Positions 57,601 to 64,000 of a stretch of DNA of 64,000 bases are shown here, piece by piece. Source of the DNA: Paenibacillus sp. P25 (GTDB lineage: Bacteria > Bacillota > Bacilli > Paenibacillales > NBRC-103111); assembly GCA_024704175.1 (NCBI GenBank), contig CP085629.1, positions 3,472,001-3,536,000 of the forward strand, written 5' to 3'. Both the position numbers and the translations under genes were made by a program. The notes beneath the pieces were generated by a model. That model saw only the letters and a list, made by a program, of their open reading frames with translations, was not told the origin of the DNA and did not search any database. Position 1 is the first letter of the stretch, and each line of letters begins with the position of its first letter.

Positions 57601-59726
57601 CGCAAGATCGCCTCCTGGCTCATTTCATAAATAAGGGATATCAAATCGTTGGTGAGCCCCGCCGTAATAAAGATCAGCACTCCGATCACCAGCATCGTGC
57701 ACAGCGTAAAAACGATATTCAGCACGGTTTCCCCGACGGTGTAATTGTGAATCGATTGGATGTTCCAGAAGATCAGGAGGCCGATCCAGACGATCATGCC
57801 GTCCGCCGCAAACGTGTACATCGACGACTCGGAGCGGGTCATGAAGTTCGAGATCACCGCGAGCGGAACGCCGACGATAATGTAGGGCACGAATGCATAC
57901 GAGCTCCCGATAAAAATATCCCGGAACCGTCCTTCCCCGCGGTAGATGGAGCTGACCAGGTAATTCGAAACGATCCAGGCGATCCAGACGATAAAAAATT
58001 GCGTGAAAATCGAGTAAATGTCCACGTAAGTGACGGCGTTAAAAGAAAAGCTGGTGAACATTTCCTTGATCACCAGGGCGACGTACACCCCGAGCATGAT
58101 GAGCACGGCGCTCGTGTAGTCGCCTTTGCCCTCATAGCGAACGGCGGTAAACCCGTCGACCGGATGCTTCATGATGTAGAAGGCATGCTTCAGATTTTGC
58201 AGGAAGCGGTTCTGCGTTCTCCGCCGTCCGCGCCACCGGGCCCGGAGCCCGCTCTTTGCCGTCAGCTTGTCGATGACAACGAATAAGATGCCGCCGAACA
58301 CGACGAGGCTTGCGATCAGGGAAAAGTTCCGCTGAAACCAGTCCATGCGGATCTGCCAGAACGCGTCGGAATAGCCCTCCTGATCCCCGCTTCTTTAAAC
58401 AGCCTCTTCGCTTCCTCGTACTGCCCTTTCTTGAAGGCCGCTTTCGCGAGTCCCAGAATCGCCGGCGTGAACTGGGCGTTCATCCGGAGCACTTCCTGCC
58501 ACGGCTTCTCGCTGGCCTCGTAGTAGCCGGCAAGCGTCATCAGGTTCGCCTTATCGACCTTCTGGCCGAATTCCGACAGGCGGAACACCTGCACGATATT
58601 TTCCTGGTCATCCAGAACGAAGAGCTCGTTCCTCGCGTTCACGTCGACCGCTACAGGGCTCTTGAGCGGCCCCACCTGTGAGGAGCCGACGGACGAAGCC
58701 CCGCCCCAGAAGTACAGCAGGTTGCCGGAAGCGTCGTAATGGCTTATATACTTGAACTGCTGGTCGACTACGATCATGTTGCCGCTTTGATCCACGGCCA
58801 CATCGATCAGCTGCGGAAGATTCACCGCCCCCTTCGGCAGATCCGCCGGGATATCGACGGCACGGAATTCGCCGAACGATTTCAGGGGAGCCGCGGAGCA
58901 AGTTTTCTCCTTTGATATTCAGCTTCTTGAGCTGATCGGTCTTGGCCGTTCCGCCGCTGACCGTGTAAATATAGCCGTTCTTGTCGGTGGCGACGCTGTT
59001 AATGGTCTCCGGCCGCTTGGCCACCTCGTTGGCGTACATTTCCTTGGTATAGAGCCAGCGCTTCAAGGCGTCCAGCGCGGACAGAACGGTCTTGTTGGCG
59101 CCGAAGAAGCCTTGGAATTTGCCGTTCGGATCGAGCAGCACAAGCCCCTCGTAACCGCCGTGCACCGCGATGAACAGAAACCCGCGTTCGTCCACCATCA
59201 CCTTGGCCGGATCGAAGACGAAGCTTTCGGGGATGTATCTCGTATCCGGACGCTTGAATTCCCTTTGCAGCTTGCCGCCGGGATCCAGCTTGACTACACG
59301 CTTGTTGCCCGTGTCCGCAATGTAGATGTCGCCTTCCTTCGTGACGAAGATCCCTTCCGGCTTGTTCAGCGGGCTCTCCGGGACTGTGAGGTAGCGAATC
59401 AGTGCGCCCTGGTCCGTCATGTGGACAACCCGGTTGTTGCCTGTATCGGCGATATAAATTTCGCCCTTCGGATCGACGAAGATATCCTTCGGGTTCTTCA
59501 TCGGCGACTTGGTCTTCGCCTGCGGGTTCCCCGGGTCCGCGGCATACAGATCCTCCCCGATCACGCCGATCGGGTAATAGGCCGGCTGAAGCCAGACCAG
59601 ATTGGAATAGCTGTCCTTCGTAAAAGTCGAATATTTCACCGCTGCGCTGGAGAAGGCCGGCGGCAGCGCGGCGCACAAGAGGAGCAGGGAAAGCAGCGAC
59701 CTCCACCAGCCATATCTTATTTTCAT
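57597..59726 (-). CDS. NHL beta-propeller - TPR - YIP1 membrane protein (two frameshifts)
   Basis: About 710 residues. Signal peptide (L-L-S-L-L-L-L-C-A-A-L, ending S-S-A-A); NHL repeats of the form P-K-G-E-I-Y-I-A-D-T-G-N-N-R-V and E-G-D-I-Y-I-A-D-T-G-N-K-R-V (residues about 75-370); TPR-like helices (A-I-L-G-L-A-K-A-A-F-K-K-G-Q-Y-E-E-A-K-R-L-F); a membrane helix (S-L-I-A-S-L-V-V-F-G-G-I-L-F); and a C-terminal YIP1 domain with about five helices. Shifts near 58895 and 58385 join what would otherwise look like separate NHL and YIP1 genes; the second join gives Q-E-G-Y-S-D-A-F-W-Q-I-R-M-D-W-F with no gap. ATG 59726 behind CGGAGG. Probably an envelope partner of the coupled DUF5696 protein and importer. 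Confidence 0.82.
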
Positions 59727-59772
59727 GCTCAAACCTCCGTTCCCGTCCTGTAAGCGCTGATCTTAAACGCTT

Positions 59773-62700
59773 TCAATCTTCCGGCTCCTTTCGCCTGGTT
59801 TGACAAATCCGGATTCCGCCGAACAAACCGTACGGATGCAGCTTGTAATCCGGCGAGTAATCGCGGCCCTCCTTGCGGAAAGAAGCCCAGCTTGTTATGG
59901 AAGGCTCGCCGGACGTATGATGGAACGGGCCGAGCATATTGCGCGGGTCGCCCATCACCTCGATCTCCAGCCGGATGGTCCCCTCCTTAAGAAACGTCGT
60001 CAGCTCCACCGTGCTTGCCGCCCGCCAGGGCACATGTCCCGCCGTTCTGCCATTCACGCGCACTTCGGCGGTAACCGCCGAATAATCGCCGAGCTGAAGC
60101 CACGTTCGCGTGCCCGGTGCGGCAGGAGCCATAGTGTCGAAGTGATAGATCAGGTCGCCGCAATAATGCGGGTAGCCCTGCAGGCACCAGTCCCCGAACC
60201 GCGGCTCCTCCGGCTCGGCCGTAAGCGACCGGTCCGCGGCAACCGAGAAATCGCCGATGAGGTAAATGTCCTCCACTTCCATGCGGCTGAGGTACCGGCA
60301 GGACAAGATCAGCTCGTTGCCGCCTTCCTTCAGCCCGCGAAGCGGGATTCGGCTGAACGCGCGGTCGAGGAACCACCCGTCGGGTCGGTTCGGTACCGGT
60401 TCGCCGTTGAGGTGAAGCTCGTAGTCCGCCGCGGATTCCAGCACAAGGAAGGTTTTCCCTGCAGGCGGCTCGGATACCCGGAAAGAGAACTTGAACTCCG
60501 CCGGCGTGCCGTCGCCCGGATGGGGCTCATGTACCCAACGGTACCGCTGCTCGATGCCGTTGCCGTAGATCTGCCTCATGCCCAGCGCCTCGCGGACGGC
60601 TCTTTGCGCCTGCCATACGTCCGTTTCTTCGGACCACGCGCCGCCGTTCAGCCGGTAGCGGCAGGTATCCAGCGTCAGCACGTTAGGCATCGTCCTCGTG
60701 AACCGGCAGGAAGGCCCGAGCTCGAATGAGGTAACTGTGTCTTCCGCCTGCATGCTGCAGGACGACTGAGGCGATTTGCTCTTATCCACGATGTACAGCT
60801 TGGAATCCGCCGGACCGAACTCGCCCTCGAAGCGGACATATCCGCCCTCGATCCGGACCGTCGCCTCTCTCGCCTCGCCCGTCAGCACGTTCCATTCCTC
60901 CACCGCCGCCGTCGCCTTCCACAGCGATTTCCACCCGTCGGGCCTGCTCCCGGTCGTTGTTCACGACGAACAGGATGCGGCAATCGCCGGCGTCGCGCAG
61001 CATGTACAGGAAAGCCTGCGCTTCCTCCCGCGGCTGCCCGCTTGTGATGCTGACCCGCCGGGGCAGGATCCGTTCGAGCGCCGCCGCCGCTTCCCCGGCG
61101 TCCTGCACGATCGTCAGGTTCGGATGCGCGTACAGCTCCTGCGGCTGTTCCGACGGCCGGCCCTCCAGCATCGCTGGGCAAGGTCCGACGGCGACTGCCT
61201 TGCCCCCGGCCTCCAGAAAATCGCGCAGCAGGCGCAGGGTACTGCCCAGCATCGTCCGGATGGCGGGAAGGACGACGACCCGGTATTCCGCTAGGTTCAC
61301 GGCCAGCTTGCCGCCGCGGACTTCCCCGTCTCGGCCATGATCGTCTCGTCGCCGAGATCGAAATCATAGTGCGCCCGCAGCGACCGGCCGAGGAACGCGT
61401 TGAACTCGTGGCCGTAGCTGTTGGTGGCGGAGACGTCCCGGTCCTTCCCGCGGGCGGGAAAGCCGTACGGTCCGGTGCCGACCATGCTCCACGCGGTGGA
61501 GGACGGGTGCAGGACCAGCACGTCCCGGACCGGACTTCCCTCCGTCAGAACGGCCCCCAATCGGGCGAAATAATCCTCCGTCACGTGATTGTATTTCCAC
61601 CAGCTCGTGTTGTAATTGAATACGGGCGGGTAGTCGCGCTTTCGGCGACCTTTGATCGAATAAAGCGCCAAATGCTGCGACCGCAGGTTAACGCCCAGCG
61701 CATACTGGAAATCCCCAAGCCACCGCTGACCTTCGAAGGTGAAGGCCCAGCCGGTGCAGCCGTACGTTTCGCTGAGCACGAATTTCCGGCCGTATTGATT
61801 CGCCACGCCTGCTGCACTGCTTGACTGTAATGTACTCGTTCGTCTGCTCGCCCAACAGGTCGATTCCCGGCACCTGCTGGTAACGGTAATTGGGCATCAC
61901 CGCCCCGCAGACGCGGGTCGCCGTGCCCAAATTATTTTCCCAGAGATAATGGCCCGTAAAAGCGATTCCGTTCTTCCCGCACCACTCGCCGAGCTGCCCG
62001 GAGTACGACTCGCTGAACCGTTCGGTGATGGTTCTCCAGTAATCGTGGCGGGTCTGCGGGGAAAGCTCCCCGTTAAAATACAGGTAAGGAACGAAATCCA
62101 GAAGGTCGTATCCCCTTCGTTCCCGGAAGAAATCCGGGAAGGATCCGCTCCAGGGAATCCAGCCGCGGCCCTCGGTAAACCGGCAGTGACGGTCGTGGAC
62201 GCTCGACTCGTCGGAGAACACGCCGCGGACGATCCGCCCGAAGTGCTCGCCCACCTCCCGCTTGTAGGCTTCGTAGGTAATGTCGATAAACGCCCGCACC
62301 GTCTCCGGGTTCAGATGATCCGGCGGCGCTTCGTTATTGAACCAGGCGCTCCGTTCGGACACCTCCACACGGAAGACGAGCAGCACTTCATCCGCTTTCA
62401 GCGGGACCGGACCTGCGTGTATGGGCAGTCTCTCGCATCGGAACAACTCCCTGTCCCGGATGACTGCCTTGAACAGGGCCTCGCAAGCCCCCGGAGTGGG
62501 GACGCCGTCCGGCGGGAGTACCTCCAGCGTCAGGCCTTTCGCGCGAAAAGCGTCCCCGCCCCGGGCCTGCACTAGCCCGCCGGCGAAGCCGGACGGCCAG
62601 CGGTCCTCGTCATACAGCCAGGCCTGCAGGCCGTGCGCTTCGGCGGCTTCCACCGCCGACCGGACAAGGCGCATCCACTCCGGACCCATATATTCCGTCT

Positions 62701-62881
62701 CCAGCCCGTCGCGGGAATGGATGAAGAAGCCGCCCATGCCCTGCTCCTTCATCTCCCGGATCTGCCGGACCAGCTCTTCCTCCTGCAGCCGGTCGTTCCA
62801 CGCCCAGAACGGCGGCGATCTGTATTCCGCGGGCGGATCGTCGAACTTGGCGCGCACGCGCAGTAAACCGAGGGCTTCCAA
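59773..62881 (-). CDS. Second GH106-like glycoside hydrolase, alpha-L-rhamnosidase type (about three frameshifts)
   Basis: About 1,035 residues after joining shifts near 61815, 61315 and 60895. The N-terminus has the family hallmark P-P-F-W-A-W-N-D-R-L near residue 23, G-M-G-G-F-F-I-H-S-R near 48, and W-L-Y-D-E-D-R-W-P-S-G near 88; G-V-F-S-D-E-S follows near 220. The C-terminal part has Ig/galactose-binding folds (Y-E-L-H-L-N-G-E-P-V-P; A-E-V-R-V-N-G-R-T-A-G) and ends G-L-F-G-G-I-R-I. No signal peptide. Start TTG at 62881 with AAGGAGGAG upstream. Sequence divergence from the first GH106-like gene implies a different linkage or aglycone. Confidence 0.82.
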
Positions 62882-62900
62882 TGACCGTTCTCCTCCTTTC

Positions 62901-64000
62901 TTATGTCTGTAAAATCATTACGCCCCTCGCGGGCAGCTCCACCTCGCCGCTGACGGCCGAACCGCTCAGCAGGTCCTTCCATTCCCGCTCCCCAAGATGA
63001 ATTCGGCGGGAATCCTCACTATGGTTCAGAACAAACGTATACGGCTGGCCATCCTTCTCCCGATGCGTGATCTCGACCTCCGGCGGCGCCTCGAAAAAAG
63101 GGCTAATCTTCTTGCCTTCGCACAAATGCTTCATCCACTGCCGCAGAAAATCCCGGCTCAGGTCGGTGGCGGCATACCAGGCTTCGCCCTGACCGAAGCG
63201 ATGGCGCGTGAGTGCAGGCATGCCGCTGTATAAACCGGTCGCCGAATTCCGTGACCGCTTCCGCTCCTTCCAGGTGGACCCGCTCGCAGGCCAGGCGGCA
63301 TTCGTAGGTGCCCTGGAGCGTTCCAAGCCCTTCCGTCATGACCAGCCGTCCGCTCTGCTCCGGATACAAGGCGTCGATCTCCTCCACCCAGATGCCCAGC
63401 GGCCTGCGCAGCTCGCCCGGGTATCCGCCCGGCGTAACCAGGTCGTGCTCGTTCACGATGCCGCTGAAGAAGGTCGTCACGAAGGTCCCGCCGTTCTCCA
63501 CATAACGCTCCAGCTTGTTGGCGCAGCCGGCCTTTACCATGTACAGCAAAGGCGCCACCACCAGATCGTATGTATTAAAATCCGAACCCACATGGATGAA
63601 ATCGACCTGCAGATGCTGGTCATAAAAGGCGTCGTAGTACTTTTGAATCTGCTCCAAGTACTTGAAATAGGCCGACGGCCCGCCGCCCAGCTCGACCGCC
63701 CACCAATTGTCCCAATCGAACAGGATGCCGATCCGGCTCTTGATCCGCGAATCCAGCAGCAGGCCATCCAGTCGCCTCAGTTCTCCGCCGAGCTCCGCGC
63801 ATTCCCGGAAGACGCGGGTATGCTCATGGCCGGCGTGATCGATGACGGCGCCGTGGAATTTCTCGTAGGCGCCGAGCGAGCGGCGCAGCTGGAAGAACAT
63901 CACCGACTCCGCCCCGCGGGCCACCGCCTGGTAGCTGCGCGCAGCCGCATAAGGCCGGGCGGCTTGACGGGATTCACGGGCTTCCAGTTGATCACGCCCG
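62901..64000 (-). CDS. GH42 beta-galactosidase, C-terminal portion (5' end beyond window, frameshifts)
   Basis: The window ends inside the gene, so start and catalytic Glu pair may be partly missing. Visible: N-W-K-P-V-N-P at the right edge, S-Y-Q-A-V-A-R-G-A-E-S-V-M-F-F-Q and E-K-F-H-G-A-V-I-D-H-A-G at the end of the barrel, then the trimerisation domain (D-L-V-V-A-P-L-L-Y-M, Y-V-E-N-G-G-T-F-V-T-T-F-F-S-G-I-V) and the C-terminal beta domain (A-R-G-V-M-I-L). Shifts near 63940 and 63190. It would remove beta-galactose from galactan or arabinogalactan side chains inside the cell. Stop TAA lies 20 bp before the GH106-like start, so both share an operon. Confidence 0.88.

Noticed and set aside
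57597..58346. Separate YIP1-only gene starting at 58346
   Set aside because: Its ATG lies inside a continuous protein once the shift near 58385 is repaired, has no ribosome site, and the TPR segment continues straight into it.
1..64000. CRISPR arrays, tRNA or rRNA genes, integrases, transposases or attachment sites
   Set aside because: Nothing in the spacers shows direct-repeat arrays, cloverleaf sequences or recombinase motifs; the palindrome at 48032 is the only mobile-element-like structure.

Overview
The window looks like a chromosomal segment of a high-GC, Gram-positive Paenibacillaceae bacterium (Paenibacillus or Cohnella type). It carries lipoproteins with classic lipoboxes, S-layer-homology proteins, strong AGGAGG ribosome sites, GntR and GNAT genes of Bacillota type, and MalF/MalG-type sugar importers that lack their own ATPase. 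Almost everything lies on the minus strand. Many genes are interrupted by single-base shifts, often in G/C or T runs. I read most of these as sequence errors and give whole-gene spans, noting the shift positions.

Layout. 1-127: 3' end of a plus-strand FMN monooxygenase. 210-4442 (minus): an arabino-oligosaccharide operon (binding protein, two permeases, GH43), divergent from a GntR/LacI-type regulator (4677-5752, plus) and a GNAT acetyltransferase. 6354-6751: intergenic repeats and a terminator. 6752-15266: three large exported proteins, including one polypeptide that fuses pectin methylesterase (CE8) and pectate lyase (PL1). 15456-31197: an eleven-gene operon with overlapping starts and stops: two Gfo/Idh/MocA oxidoreductases, a large esterase, an Asp/Glu-racemase-like protein, a RuBisCO-like protein, a four-carbon acid sugar kinase, a GH106-like enzyme, a CaiB/BaiF CoA-transferase, a MaoC hydratase and two solute-binding-protein folds without signal peptides. 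31362-40587: SLH protein, GH127-like enzyme, FtsX-type permease and membrane-fusion adaptor. 40863-64000: an SLH fusion protein, five paralogous solute-binding lipoproteins, four lipoproteins of a second family (whose domain is also the C-terminus of the SLH fusion), one permease pair, a DUF5696 protein, an NHL-TPR-YIP1 membrane protein, a second GH106-like enzyme and a partial GH42 beta-galactosidase.

Together the genes resemble a Gram-positive polysaccharide-utilisation locus for pectin. Exported enzymes cut homogalacturonan. GH106, GH127, GH42 and GH43 enzymes trim rhamnose, arabinose and galactose side chains. Importers with many binding proteins capture fragments. The RuBisCO-like protein, kinase and oxidoreductases could process an unusual branched sugar acid; apiose from rhamnogalacturonan II is a reasonable guess. 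A recurrent motif (CCTATAA, 13 nt, CCCCTAAT on the minus strand) precedes seven transcription units from 15266 to 50936 and suggests one regulon. The candidates for an undescribed system are the expanded binding-protein/lipoprotein array at 40863-59726 and the cytoplasmic binding-protein/CoA-transferase module at 16580-20641.
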